Positions 17,861 through 26,863 are shown, counted from the stretch's first letter. The stretch: DNA of 64,000 bases from an uncultured Prochlorococcus sp. (GCA_902525585.1 CABZHQ010000001.1:28976-92975); one strand, 5' to 3'. Notes: generated from the letters alone by a model not told the origin. Translations and numbers: made by a program.

Positions 17861-19567
17861 TTATGAAGAACAGCTGTAGTAAGATATTCCTCCATAGTTA
17901 AAATACTGGCTTGGCTTTAGTCGATTATATTTTTGATCTATTTCTGAGGGTTGTTCTATATATGGGTTACTGAAAACATTCTGTAACTCTTTTATTTTTT
18001 TGTAATTTCCTTTTTCAGCTTCTTCATATGCAGGGACGACCATCCATTCGCGCCATGTATAGACTGGATTAAGAGATTTCATCGAGGCCGATTTTGCTTT
18101 GATATATCCCTCTTTCTTCAAGACTGATTGCCAGTTTTCAAGCCATACTCCCCACCTATTATTAAGCTCATCATTAATTGGTAAATAAAAACTGTCTTTT
18201 AAAGAATCTAAGTTATCAGGTATTTCAGAGAGTTTACGGAACAAAATTGTATAGTCTGCTTTTGAAATGACCATGAGATTAAAAAAATCATTTATTAGAG
18301 TTTCGTTGTAATGTTCTAAACCAAGCTTGTTTGCCCACATTTTCATCAATTCCTTATTCATTAATTTGGAAAAGTCCTTTTCGATTTGATCTAACTTTTC
18401 TTGAGCTTGTTTGCTTTCTGAAAGTAACGGACTAAGAGAGGAACAGAATGTTTTAAAGTTAATTGCCGCAGCAGAAGGTTGGTTAAAAAATGAGAAATGT
18501 TCACCTCCACCTGTCCATGGTTGAAATCTTGGATCAAATAATTCACAGAATCCAAAGGGGCCATAATCCAAGGTATAACCTCCAGCAGCACAATTATCAC
18601 TATTGAAGTTACCTTGGCAATAACCAACTCGCATCCAGTTGGCTATTAGTGATATCAATCTAGATCTATATAAACAAGCTAGTTGTGTTACCTTACTTTC
18701 AAGTGAAATTTCATTTTCGATTTCTTCTTTATAGTTTCTATCAATAAGATGTTGAACTATCATCTCTAGTTCACTAAGAGCTTCATCATAAGCATTATTG
18801 CGAACTCGTCTTGCAAAAAGTTCAAGCTGTCCTACACGTAAAAAAGACGGAGCGACTCTTGTAGTAATTGCCGCTTGATTGTCAATCATGATGTCAGGTT
18901 CAAAATACCTGGACCCTTTGGAATACCATGGCCTCCTAACTTTTTCTGATTGTGAGACAAAAAGTGTTAAAGACCTTGAGGTAGGAATTCCCAAGGAATC
19001 CATTAATTCCTGTGCAAGAAATTCTCTAACGCTAGATCTTAAGACAGCCCTACCATCTGCTCCTCGACAGTAGGGAGTTGGACCTCCTCCTTTAAGTTGC
19101 ATCTCCATTCTTTTCCCATTGAATATACCTTCAAAAACAGAAATTGCTCTGCCATCACCATAACCATTGCCAGTACCAAAGGGACATTGTTGAGTATATT
19201 CAGTTCCATAAATTGATAATGCATAACCTGTTGCCCAACCAACAGGACTCATTGGATAATTAGCAACAGAAATATCACCTGAGAAAAAACGACAAAATTT
19301 CTTGTCTTTAGTAAGATCTGAGCTTAGCTTTAGTTCTTTAAAAAGTTTCTTGCTATGGGAAATATATTCTGGTTCTGGAATAGCAGTTGGAACAACTGGT
19401 ACGAAATGACCTGAATATACTGATCGCGGCTTATGATCATTTCCATCTTTTGTTGATTGAGGATCTGCTTTAAGAGAATTCATAAAAGAATAGTCAGATA
19501 GTTGAGAAAATTCAGAAAAATTTTCTGTAAGCTTTCCTTTTAGTGAATCAGATTTGGTTGACATCAA
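17861..19567 (-). CDS. selO: SelO-family protein adenylyltransferase
   Basis: 568 residues of the SelO/YdiU pseudokinase family, which transfers AMP from ATP to protein side chains in redox stress response. Seen: 'MQLKGGGPTPYCRGADGRAV' (glycine-rich loop and lysine), 'RSSVREFLAQELMDSLGIPT', 'NFNSDNCAAGGYTLDYGPFG' (metal-binding Asp residues) and 'FCELFDPRF'. The usual C-terminal selenocysteine/cysteine appears as Cys in 'SYYSCSS'. Alone, with 269 bases to the next gene. Confidence 0.93.
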   Translation of the reverse strand: MMSTKSDSLKGKLTENFSEFSQLSDYSFMNSLKADPQSTKDGNDHKPRSVYSGHFVPVVPTAIPEPEYISHSKKLFKELKLSSDLTKDKKFCRFFSGDISVANYPMSPVGWATGYALSIYGTEYTQQCPFGTGNGYGDGRAISVFEGIFNGKRMEMQLKGGGPTPYCRGADGRAVLRSSVREFLAQELMDSLGIPTSRSLTLFVSQSEKVRRPWYSKGSRYFEPDIMIDNQAAITTRVAPSFLRVGQLELFARRVRNNAYDEALSELEMIVQHLIDRNYKEEIENEISLESKVTQLACLYRSRLISLIANWMRVGYCQGNFNSDNCAAGGYTLDYGPFGFCELFDPRFQPWTGGGEHFSFFNQPSAAAINFKTFCSSLSPLLSESKQAQEKLDQIEKDFSKLMNKELMKMWANKLGLEHYNETLINDFFNLMVISKADYTILFRKLSEIPDNLDSLKDSFYLPINDELNNRWGVWLENWQSVLKKEGYIKAKSASMKSLNPVYTWREWMVVPAYEEAEKGNYKKIKELQNVFSNPYIEQPSEIDQKYNRLKPSQYFNYGGISYYSCSS

Positions 19568-19836
19568 ATTTGTTATCTATTCTTTTAGGCTCTCTAATTT
19601 CTTTAAATTAAACACCTAAATGTATTTTATATAGATTCTATTAGGGATGGTTTTTGCAGATACGTTTGAGATTTAATATAAGTTAAAAATTTAATACTTA
19701 ATTAAAAACAGGGTCCGCAGTAAGACATTTTTTTTAAGTTTGCTTTAAAGTAACCTGAAAAAGTTTATCAATTTAATTTGTTGGTCGACTTATACCACCC
19801 CCCTTATTTCCGCACTATATTACTTGTGAAAATTTT

Positions 19837-21180
19837 CTAACTTACCCAGCCTTGGAGCAAATCAAACACACTAATAAATAGTCCAAAACCAATAATTGGG
19901 GGCGCAACCCATCTTGTCATGAATTTCAAATAACGTGTCGTTTTGATTCCTACTTTTGAATCACTAAGTTCTTCATTAAACTTTCTAGGTACTACCCATC
20001 CCATAAAGAAAGTAACCAAGAATCCACCAAAGATAAGTAATACGCCTCCAAAAATCGAATCAATAGTTCCAAGAATGTTTAAGTTCAATGCAGAAGGAAT
20101 GCCTGCTAAGAATAGGAAAAGAGTTATCAGCCAAACAGATTTTTCTCTTTTAAAACCAAATTTATCCATTAAAGAGGAAACTGGAACTTCCAATAATGAA
20201 ACAGAGGAAGTTATTGCTGCAATATAAGCTAGTGCAAAAAATGCAACAGCTACAACTCTTCCAACCGCTCCATATGAACCAAGGCCCGTAGGAATTGATA
20301 TAAATAAGGCACCAACTGTTGATTCAGAAATAGCATCACTTAAACCAAATGTTAAAACAATAGGAAAGGTAATAAGTCCTGCCATAAGACCCACCAAAGT
20401 ATCCAAAGAAGCGACTCCAACACTTAGTTTTGGAAGATTACTCTTTTTATTTAAATAGGAAGCATAAGTCACCATAACTCCAATTCCTAAACTTAAAGAA
20501 AAGAAAGCTTGTGTAAAAGCATTTCTTATTGTTTGAGGATTCCTTAATTCATCAAAGTCAAACTTAAACAAAAATGTCTTGTATCCTTCCCATGCGTCTG
20601 AAAGTGAAGTGGCCCATATTGCTAACGATATAAGAATTATAAAAAGTATAGGCATAAAGAATCGCGTCACCTTTTCGATTCCTTTTTTTATCCCTGATGA
20701 AACTATTATGGCTGTGAGAACAAGACTTAATAGGTGCCCCAATAAAACACTGCTACCACCACTAATTGAGCCAAAGAAAGCTTCTGCTTCACTTAAATTT
20801 TTTGGTAATCCAAAAAATAATGAATGGAACAAGGTATCTGCGGTCCACCCCATAATGACTGAATAATATGATGCTATTCCCAAGGGAGCTATAAAGAAAA
20901 GAATTCCTAATGGATACCAATTTTTTCCAGCTAACTTTACTGGTGCTAGCAATGTGCTGGCAGTAGCGTTTCTTCCTAAAGCCATTTCAGCAACAAATAC
21001 TGGAAGGCATACAATTAAAACTATGAGTATGTATAAAAGTACAAAAGCAGCACCTCCTCCTTGAGAGGCTCTGTAGGCGAAACCCCAAAGGTTACCGAGA
21101 CCTACTGCGCTACCAGCAGCAGCAAGAATGAATCCCAACTTACTAGTCCATTGTTCTCTTGGAGAAATTTTTGAGTCCAA
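19837..21180 (-). CDS. Sodium-dependent transporter, NSS/SNF family
   Basis: 447 residues, about 11 transmembrane helices, length typical of LeuT-like bacterial transporters. The first helix has 'REQWTSKLGFILAAAGSAVG' and 'LGNLWGFAYRASQGGGAAF', the Na+ and substrate site; 'TQAFFSLSLGIGVMVTYASY' is the helix 6-7 signature. It imports an amino acid or similar amine with Na+. Substrate not determinable. Confidence 0.92.
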   Translation of the reverse strand: MDSKISPREQWTSKLGFILAAAGSAVGLGNLWGFAYRASQGGGAAFVLLYILIVLIVCLPVFVAEMALGRNATASTLLAPVKLAGKNWYPLGILFFIAPLGIASYYSVIMGWTADTLFHSLFFGLPKNLSEAEAFFGSISGGSSVLLGHLLSLVLTAIIVSSGIKKGIEKVTRFFMPILFIILISLAIWATSLSDAWEGYKTFLFKFDFDELRNPQTIRNAFTQAFFSLSLGIGVMVTYASYLNKKSNLPKLSVGVASLDTLVGLMAGLITFPIVLTFGLSDAISESTVGALFISIPTGLGSYGAVGRVVAVAFFALAYIAAITSSVSLLEVPVSSLMDKFGFKREKSVWLITLFLFLAGIPSALNLNILGTIDSIFGGVLLIFGGFLVTFFMGWVVPRKFNEELSDSKVGIKTTRYLKFMTRWVAPPIIGFGLFISVFDLLQGWVS

Positions 21181-21319
21181 AATTAAAATCTGTTTTTTAT
21201 AGTTGATTTATGACCCATAAATAAAAATTAGTTAATACATTGCTTAATAAAAACTAATCTTTATTCAATTATTTTTTTCGCAAAAAGATTTAAAATCTAA
21301 AAAACATCTTATTATTGCT

Positions 21320-21583
21320 ATGTATATGGAAAAGACTATTCTAGATTTTCAACTAAGTAATAAGTTTGAACAATATGAATCTCATATGATTGCTGAGGAA
21401 CAGCAGTCGATGTTTAACGAAATGGGAGTTAAAACATTTTATATTGGTAAATCATTAGATGATCTTCAAAGGGCAACTGTAATTTTTCAAGGACCAGAAA
21501 ATGTTCTATACGATATTTTTATGAATCCTGAAACAAAATCTATTGTTGAAGCTTCAGGGCTTATTTATGCGGGGCCAAAATAA
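21320..21583 (+). CDS. DUF3764-like small protein, 87 aa
   Basis: A ferredoxin-like alpha/beta pattern: 'TILDFQLSNKFEQYESH', then 'MGVKTFYIGKSLDDLQRATV', 'IFQGPENVLYDIFMNPETKS' and 'IVEASGL'. This order is that of the DUF3764 family of picocyanobacteria. The Met at residue 3 (21326) is an alternative start. Function unknown. Confidence 0.65.
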   Translation: MYMEKTILDFQLSNKFEQYESHMIAEEQQSMFNEMGVKTFYIGKSLDDLQRATVIFQGPENVLYDIFMNPETKSIVEASGLIYAGPK

Positions 21584-21615
21584 TTCGATGGATTTCTTGA
21601 AAAAATAAATCTTTT

Positions 21616-21915
21616 ATGAATTATCAACTTTTAATTGAATCATACTCTTTTGGGACATCCCTTTCTGAGCAAGAAATAGAACTTTTAAGTATGGAACTTG
21701 AAACTCAAATTATGAACATTAATATATCAACAGAATTTGGCTGTTTTAAATCTGCCCCCACCCATATTTGCGAAGGTCTAAATTTAAAAAAAGATACATA
21801 TTGGATTATGTGCCTTGCTGAAATATTAGATTTACATAAGCCCCCTAAATTTGGGAAAACGAAAAGTGTGGAGGTTTTCGATTTACTTCTTGAAAAAGGA
21901 CTTGTTATTGGTTAA
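21616..21915 (+). CDS. Hypothetical protein, 99 aa
   Basis: Soluble, with acidic helices ('LSEQEIELLSMELETQIM') and three cysteines (in 'GCFKSAPTHICEG' and 'MCLAEI'). It follows the DUF3764-like gene by 32 bases. Not recognised. Confidence 0.55.
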   Translation: MNYQLLIESYSFGTSLSEQEIELLSMELETQIMNINISTEFGCFKSAPTHICEGLNLKKDTYWIMCLAEILDLHKPPKFGKTKSVEVFDLLLEKGLVIG

Positions 21916-21995
21916 TTATTTTATAATTTGAGTATTAAAAAAATAAGTTGTTTTTTATTTATTCTGATATTATTAACCTAGGGCAAGATTAATAA

Positions 21996-22280
21996 ATGAA
22001 AGATTCTAATAAATTGATATTGGGAAATATTATTAAGCTAACTAGATCAAGTGAAAAGAAATTTAAACTAGGAAATTTTAAAGGGGCAATAGATGACAAA
22101 ATGAAGGCTAATGCAATATTGAAATCCAAATCTTCTGATGAAAAAATTATTGAAAAATATAGAGAAGAATTATCAAGATTGTATTCCTCAAAATTTGATC
22201 TTATATTCGATCATAAGCTGAAAATTGATGAAATAAAGAAAAATGAAATAGTAAAAATGCTGAAACAAAAAAGTAAGTAA
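21996..22280 (+). CDS. Hypothetical TPR-like small protein, 94 aa, with in-frame continuation after stop
   Basis: Helical, basic protein with one TPR-like unit ('EKKFKLGNFKGAIDDKMKAN'). Directly after the TAA at 22278 the same frame stays open for 23 codons (22281-22352) encoding 'LDYKGAIKAFRRAEKYF', another TPR-like unit. The ancestral protein was probably about 118 residues and was shortened by a nonsense mutation. Function unknown. Confidence 0.6.
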   Translation: MKDSNKLILGNIIKLTRSSEKKFKLGNFKGAIDDKMKANAILKSKSSDEKIIEKYREELSRLYSSKFDLIFDHKLKIDEIKKNEIVKMLKQKSK

Positions 22281-22478
22281 AAATTAAAAAGTCTTGATTA
22301 TAAAGGAGCAATAAAAGCCTTTAGGAGGGCAGAAAAATATTTTTCAAATTAAAATCACTTTAAATCTCAGAGTTTTTATAAGACTATTAAATTTATTATT
22401 ATGAGAAAAAAATAATGAAAGGGTTGATTTTTTTTCAGAATTCGTTTCTTTAAAGATATATCATTTTTGGTACTACTC

Positions 22479-22592
22479 ATGGTTATGCCCCAATCTACCT
22501 TGGAAAGCTTATTATTTTTTTTGATACTTTCCCTTTTTGCAACTTACATTGTTAATTTAAAGTATTCCTCAAAATTAAAAATACAGAAGTAG
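22479..22592 (+). CDS. Small membrane protein, 37 aa
   Basis: ATG 22479 (or Met3 at 22485) to TAG 22592. One transmembrane helix ('LLFFLILSLFATYIV') and a basic tail. Many such single-helix proteins occur in this genome; weak evidence, based on ORF and composition only. Confidence 0.4.
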   Translation: MVMPQSTLESLLFFLILSLFATYIVNLKYSSKLKIQK

Positions 22593-22620
22593 TTTTTATT
22601 TATCTTTTTCTTAATTAGAT

Positions 22621-22818
22621 TTATTTTCTGGGATCACTCCAAGACTCTTTGTATAACCAGCTCAAAAAAGTAAGAGTAAGTATATTCCCAAATGCATAAG
22701 TTATTCCTAATAATGGGTCATAAATATTGGCAATAATTGTCGACATTATTAAGATTATTAACCCTGATACAACCAAATCCTGGATAGGCAAATGGTTAAA
22801 ATTCACCGAATTTATCAT
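22621..22818 (-). CDS. Hypothetical two-helix membrane protein, 65 aa
   Basis: 'LVVSGLIILIMSTIIANIY' and 'YAFGNILTLTFLSWLY' are two membrane segments; the ends are polar. No family recognised. Confidence 0.55.
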   Translation of the reverse strand: MINSVNFNHLPIQDLVVSGLIILIMSTIIANIYDPLLGITYAFGNILTLTFLSWLYKESWSDPRK

Positions 22819-22900
22819 TTGATAATTGTTTTTAATAGATTAAATTAATTATAAAACCAACAAGTACCTTATTTATTTATAAGGCAATATCATCTAAGAT

Positions 22901-23131
22901 ATGAATAATTTTATGATTGCTAAAATAATTGTAGTTTTTTCATCATTAACATATTTGAGTGTTTCATTTTTAAGAAATTATAATTCTCCAGAAAATATAG
23001 AAAAAAGATGTATTCTTAAATTTGAAAAGGATTTTAAAAATAATTTGGAAACATCTCATGAAGAATGGAATCAAATTTTAGATTTAGCTGATAACAACTA
23101 TTTAAAATGTATGGGAATATCTCAGTATTAA
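22901..23131 (+). CDS. Hypothetical membrane-anchored protein, 76 aa
   Basis: N-terminal helix ('MIAKIIVVFSSLTYLSVSFL') acting as signal or anchor, then a soluble part with two Cys ('KRCILKFEKDF', 'YLKCMGISQY'). It ends 2 bases before the DUF2839 start at 23134, so probably co-transcribed. Confidence 0.55.
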   Translation: MNNFMIAKIIVVFSSLTYLSVSFLRNYNSPENIEKRCILKFEKDFKNNLETSHEEWNQILDLADNNYLKCMGISQY

Positions 23132-23133
23132 TT

Positions 23134-23349
23134 ATGGGAGAGGCAAAGAGAAGAAAAAATTTAGGTATTCCGCCTAGAGAAGAAACTGAAGACATAAAGT
23201 TGCCTCAACTTGATAAAAAAGCCATACAACAAAAAGTAAGGACTACCTTGTATAAATATCCAATTATTCCTTTTCTTTTTTATGGAGCTGCAATATTGAT
23301 ACTAATCGGAGGTTTATTTTATGTTTTCAAATCCTTCAACATAGCTTAA
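23134..23349 (+). CDS. DUF2839 family membrane protein
   Basis: The start is taken at 'MGEAKRRKNLGIPPREE' (23134), the conserved N-terminus of the cyanobacterial DUF2839 family, not the upstream in-frame Met that overlaps the previous gene. 71 residues with one C-terminal transmembrane helix ('IPFLFYGAAILILIGGLFYV'). A paralogue is at 25549. Role unknown. Confidence 0.8.
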   Translation: MGEAKRRKNLGIPPREETEDIKLPQLDKKAIQQKVRTTLYKYPIIPFLFYGAAILILIGGLFYVFKSFNIA

Positions 23350-23420
23350 TTAAAAGGATTATTAATTTTGATATTTATGAATTTTGGCATCCTCAATTAA
23401 CAATAATTGAAGGATAATAA

Positions 23421-23516
23421 ATGAGCAATTTTTATTGTGCAAAAATAATCAAAGAAATAATATATGAGAATTATTTACAATTGACACCATCATATGATGT
23501 TGTAATTTTGGATTAA
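23421..23516 (+). CDS. Possible small protein, 31 aa
   Basis: ATG 23421 to TAA 23516, with AAGGAT 5 bases upstream as a possible ribosome site. 'MSNFYCAKIIKEIIYENY' is helical. Evidence is the ORF and ribosome-site-like sequence only. Confidence 0.35.
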   Translation: MSNFYCAKIIKEIIYENYLQLTPSYDVVILD

Positions 23517-23529
23517 ATTAAAAATATTT

Positions 23530-23664
23530 ATGAAAAAAATAAATAAAAAATATGATGAAATAATGCGTCAAGCTGATAATGCAGTTGGAAGAAAAGAAGT
23601 AGTTAGTTTATTAAAAAAAGCTGCAATAATTATGTCTAAAACTGAGGAAAACTTAGCTGCTTAA
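23530..23664 (+). CDS. Small conserved helical protein, 44 aa
   Basis: ATG 23530 to TAA 23664. Basic, helical ('MKKINKKYDEIMRQADNAVG', then 'LLKKAAIIMSKTEENLAA'). Convergent with the 43-aa membrane protein on the other strand. Function unknown. Confidence 0.5.
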   Translation: MKKINKKYDEIMRQADNAVGRKEVVSLLKKAAIIMSKTEENLAA

Positions 23665-23674
23665 ATTAAAAAAA

Positions 23675-23806
23675 CTATTTTATTAGGATAAATAAAACAC
23701 CATAAAGAATGATTGATGAGGATGCAGCCATAATGATAAATGGTAGGATCATGCCTGAGTTTAACCATCTTAAAAGTCTAATTTTTTTGTTAATTACTCT
23801 TGGCAT
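23675..23806 (-). CDS. Small membrane protein, 43 aa
   Basis: 'MPRVINKKIRLLRWLNSG' then one transmembrane helix ('MILPFIIMAASSSIILYGVL'). The frame stays open upstream for some ten codons without ATG, so the true start could be an upstream TTG. Positive-inside orientation. Function unknown. Confidence 0.5.
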   Translation of the reverse strand: MPRVINKKIRLLRWLNSGMILPFIIMAASSSIILYGVLFILIK

Positions 23807-24030
23807 CTTTTCTGAATCCCTTGACTGCAACCTAACAAGTAAATAAATGGTGTAAATGATTAATTAATCTTTTTAAATATCATTCTTTAGCTATTTTGGA
23901 AATAAATTTTCTAAAAAAAATTATTTTAATTGCATCCGGATTTTTTATCTTAAGAGAAATTTTAGGTAATTAATACCTTGTATTCTTAAAATTTCTCAAG
24001 CAAAATTTAGAAACATTAGATTTCTAAATA

Positions 24031-24306
24031 ATGATTGAAAATTTTAAAGAGATTCCGGAAGAATTTAAAGATTATGATTCAGATCTGTTACTTAAGATTC
24101 TAAATAAGACATTGCTCGAGAATAAAAAAGTTGATGATAAAGAACTATTTGTAGATGAAAATTGGAAAATTAATTCAAAAAATACGAGTAATATAATACC
24201 CTCAGATAATTCAAATTTGAAAAGAATATTATCAGATATTTTCCCAAATAAAAAAATAGTGATTGAAGATAATAATGATGGGTCGCAAACAATTTTTTTA
24301 TTCTAA
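24031..24306 (+). CDS. Hypothetical protein, 91 aa
   Basis: Acidic soluble protein ('EEFKDYDSDLLLKILNKTLL' at the N-terminus, 'IEDNNDGSQTIFLF' at the end). No signal or membrane helix. Not recognised. Confidence 0.55.
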   Translation: MIENFKEIPEEFKDYDSDLLLKILNKTLLENKKVDDKELFVDENWKINSKNTSNIIPSDNSNLKRILSDIFPNKKIVIEDNNDGSQTIFLF

Positions 24307-24453
24307 TTTATGTAGTATGAAATGCTTATTTATCCTTTTTATTCAATATTTAATTTTTTGAGAAAAATTAGTAGAAATTTCTCTCGCGGAATTTTTTTGT
24401 AGATGTTATCGTTCATTAACGTTCATCCAAGTTTATATATCTGGACGCATGAC

Positions 24454-24498
24454 ATGGGAGTAGGGAACGGGATTCTCATTAACTGCAAAAGACCATGA
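24454..24498 (+). CDS. Possible 14-codon leader ORF overlapping the next start
   Basis: ATG 24454 encodes 'MGVGNGILINCKRP' and stops at TGA 24496-24498, which overlaps the ATG of the 56-aa gene (ATGA). The G-rich tract here stands out in this A+T-rich region. It could couple translation of the next gene; no proof of expression. Confidence 0.35.
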   Translation: MGVGNGILINCKRP

Positions 24499-24665
24499 AT
24501 AACCTCTTACAAATAAGAGAAAAAATCAAAAAAGCCAATAGGCTTTATAAAGCTCAACTATTGGCAACAAAAAATGGAGAAATTACTCCATATAGAAGAT
24601 CCGTCTTTGAAGAAAGAATCAGGAAAACACAAAATGAAATGAAATTGAAAGACTCAAAAAATTAA
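24495..24665 (+). CDS. Small conserved basic protein, 56 aa
   Basis: 'MNNLLQIREKIKKANRLYKA' followed by 'TPYRRSVFEERIRKTQNEM': a basic two-helix protein that could bind nucleic acid or ribosome. Its start overlaps the short ORF at 24454 and a terminator follows at 24690. Function unknown. Confidence 0.6.
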   Translation: MNNLLQIREKIKKANRLYKAQLLATKNGEITPYRRSVFEERIRKTQNEMKLKDSKN

Positions 24666-24689
24666 ATTCTTTTGTAACTGATCAAAAAG

Positions 24690-24714
24690 AGAGGGTTTAA
24701 TCCCTCTTTTTCTT
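24690..24714 (+). terminator. Rho-independent terminator
   Basis: Stem GAGGG / CCCTC with loop TTTAAT and a T-rich tail, 25 bases after the 56-aa gene. The same hairpin type, with the same stem, lies just before the ATG at 50042. Confidence 0.75.
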
Positions 24715-24854
24715 TATTTTTATAAAAACAAAGTAATTCTAAATTTATTTTTCCGATTATAAATTATTAAAAATGACAAAATTTTGATGTTTTTACTATT
24801 GCATTAAATTATATAAATGGCAAATTTAATTCAATAATTAAGATGTAAATAGAG

Positions 24855-25145
24855 ATGTTTAAAAAGAAATATAAACAATTAAATAACTCATCAAATAAAT
24901 CAAGATTAGATCAAGTCTTATGGTTTATAGAAAATTATTTACCACAGAAGAAAGATAGAGGTCTTCAAAAAAATTTGTATATGGATAATCTAGAAGCAGA
25001 GACTATTAAGAAATTTTCTCAATTAGCCTCTATACGTTCTAAAAAATTATTCTCAACTACAAAAAATGCGACAATCTCTTTTACCATTGGTAATTGGGCC
25101 TTGCCCTACCTTAAATTGCTAAAGAAAATAGGAATAGCTAAGTAA
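24855..25145 (+). CDS. Hypothetical protein, 96 aa
   Basis: Basic soluble protein rich in Lys, Asn and Ser; the C-terminal 'FTIGNWALPYLKLLKKIGIA' is amphipathic. No family recognised. Confidence 0.5.
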   Translation: MFKKKYKQLNNSSNKSRLDQVLWFIENYLPQKKDRGLQKNLYMDNLEAETIKKFSQLASIRSKKLFSTTKNATISFTIGNWALPYLKLLKKIGIAK

Positions 25146-25298
25146 GAAAATGTAAAGGACAAGAAGAAGATTTATCCTAAAAATAAAATTAAATAAAGAT
25201 TATAAAGTCTCACAAAGTTCTTAATTAATTACAAGGAGAGATACTTACTTTACATAAAAAATACAATTGCTAAGTTTAAAATAATAGATCTATTAATT

Positions 25299-25445
25299 AT
25301 GTTTCTAAATTATCTGCCTAATGAGATGGTTGAAGTTGTAGGTTTAACTATGATTTTTTCATTCCTAGTTGGAACTATATTAATTTTGTTATTTACATCA
25401 GATCAAGCAAATACAAAGAATTTATATTTAAAGAAGGTCAAATAA
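25299..25445 (+). CDS. Small membrane protein, 48 aa
   Basis: ATG 25299 to TAA 25445, one transmembrane helix ('VVGLTMIFSFLVGTILILLF') and a polar tail. Unknown function; typical of picocyanobacterial small single-helix proteins. Confidence 0.5.
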   Translation: MFLNYLPNEMVEVVGLTMIFSFLVGTILILLFTSDQANTKNLYLKKVK

Positions 25446-25548
25446 ATTTTAAATAATTTATTCCTTTAAAAAAGTTATTTTTAAATAAAATTAACTCGCA
25501 GGTGCAGAGCATAATTTTTAATATTGAGACATAAATAAATTTTAGATT

Positions 25549-25749
25549 ATGGGCGAAGCTAAAAGAAGAGAGGAATTAGGATTGCCACCTAGACAAAAAA
25601 AAGTTGAATTAAATAAATCTGATAGATACATTTCATGGCTTCCTATTACCAAATCAAGGATTAAGAAATATCCTTATATGGGTGTGGCAACAATGGCACT
25701 AGGAGCGATAATTTTCTTAGTCAGTGGTGGAGCAAATAGTATTAATTAA
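25549..25749 (+). CDS. DUF2839 family membrane protein
   Basis: 66 residues starting 'MGEAKRREELGLPPRQKK', the DUF2839 hallmark, with one transmembrane helix near the C-terminus ('YMGVATMALGAIIFLVSGG'). Paralogue of 23134-23349. Role unknown. Confidence 0.82.
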   Translation: MGEAKRREELGLPPRQKKVELNKSDRYISWLPITKSRIKKYPYMGVATMALGAIIFLVSGGANSIN

Positions 25750-25778
25750 TTAGATTTTTGGACCTACTTAAAATTTAT

Positions 25779-26039
25779 CTAAGTTCTTTTTTGTAATAGT
25801 CTTAGGCCAGAAATTACAGATATAACTGATGCTATACCAAGAAATATTGAGTAAAAAGGTTGCAAATTAATAATCCCAAAATTACCTGTATGCCATTTGA
25901 TTAACCAAAAAAAATCTACACCTAATGGCTGGAGAATACTATAAATAGTCCCAGATAAAATAGTAATTAATAAAGGGATTGCTGAAAGTGCGGTTATTTT
26001 TCTGTGAATTTTTCTTTTATCGGTTTTTAATTTCCCCAT
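25779..26039 (-). CDS. Small PepSY-associated-TM-like membrane protein, 86 aa
   Basis: Begins with 'KRKIHRKITALSAIPLLITI', resembling the basic-His start of PepSY-associated transmembrane proteins, then 'LSGTIYSIL', 'WLIKWHTGNFGIINL' and a second helix ('IFLGIASVISVISGL'). Two membrane helices with histidines near them could bind haem or metal. It starts one base downstream of the DUF3721 gene's stop; likely the last gene of the 25.8-27.8 kb minus operon. Confidence 0.6.
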   Translation of the reverse strand: MGKLKTDKRKIHRKITALSAIPLLITILSGTIYSILQPLGVDFFWLIKWHTGNFGIINLQPFYSIFLGIASVISVISGLRLLQKRT

Positions 26040-26261
26040 TTATTTCCTCAAATAAATATGTAATTCTTTTTCATTTTTGCATGGCATCCATTTATCTTGG
26101 TTCTTATGTATTCCTTCGCAACCAAGTTCTAAAGATCTATTTTCGGCGTCCTCTTCAGAAAGAAATGTACCCCTCATATGTGCATACGAATAACCATTGA
26201 AATTTAGAGATAAGGAAAACAAAAAAATAAAAAATTTAAAATTTCTAAGAAAAATATGCAT
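26040..26261 (-). CDS. DUF3721 family secreted protein
   Basis: 73 residues: signal peptide ('FKFFIFLFSLSLNFNGYSYA'), then a DUF3721-like domain with 'FLSEEDAENRSLELGCEGIH' and 'DKWMPCKNEKELH'. The two cysteines and nearby histidines suggest metal or thiol chemistry. It abuts the PepSY-like gene and lies 23 bases downstream of the DUF411 gene. Confidence 0.7.
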   Translation of the reverse strand: MHIFLRNFKFFIFLFSLSLNFNGYSYAHMRGTFLSEEDAENRSLELGCEGIHKNQDKWMPCKNEKELHIYLRK

Positions 26262-26283
26262 TATTTCAAATTAAGTATTTTTA

Positions 26284-26811
26284 TTAAGGAGAGATTTTAT
26301 CAAATATTTTTGTTTTGCCAGTTTTACTAAATGAAACTACTTTGTATTTCTCATAATTATGAGAGTGCGAGTCTTGAGAATGCATTTCCATCCCTGGAGA
26401 GCCAAGTGGCATTCCTGGAACTGCTATCCCATTGATTTTTGGTTTTTCTCTAAAAAGTTTGTTGATTGATTCAATCGGGACATGTCCTTCAATCGTATAG
26501 TTAGCTATTTGAGCAGAGTGACATGATCTCAGATTATTGGGAATTTGATATTTGTTTTTAATTACTGAAACATCCTCAACTATATTATCAACAACTTCTA
26601 ATCCATTATCTCTTAAATGATTGATCCATTTTTTGCAACAACTACATGATGCTGATCTGTAAGAAACAACTTTTGGGATATCAATATTTTCTTGAGTTAA
26701 AGCAATACTCTTATTTGGATTAATTATATTTGTAAAAAGAATTCCAGAAAAAATTAGATAATTTAAAAATTCTCTTTTCAAAAATATTTTATTAAGTACC
26801 ATACTAATCAC
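26284..26811 (-). CDS. DUF411 family metal-binding protein
   Basis: 175 residues with an N-terminal hydrophobic segment. The DUF411 core is 'SYRSASCSCCKKWINHLRDN' (Cys56, 58, 59), 'NNLRSCHSAQIANYTIEGHV' and 'GIAVPGMPLGSPGMEM'. The CxCC site, CH motif and methionine-rich loop fit copper binding; the family is common in copper-resistance clusters. The neighbours (MauE-like, DUF3721) support a periplasmic metal or thiol role. No copper measurement is possible here. Confidence 0.82.
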   Translation of the reverse strand: MISMVLNKIFLKREFLNYLIFSGILFTNIINPNKSIALTQENIDIPKVVSYRSASCSCCKKWINHLRDNGLEVVDNIVEDVSVIKNKYQIPNNLRSCHSAQIANYTIEGHVPIESINKLFREKPKINGIAVPGMPLGSPGMEMHSQDSHSHNYEKYKVVSFSKTGKTKIFDKISP

Positions 26812-26863
26812 GAAGATTAAATTTAATATTTGAATTAACCATAAATGAAAATTTATTAAATCG

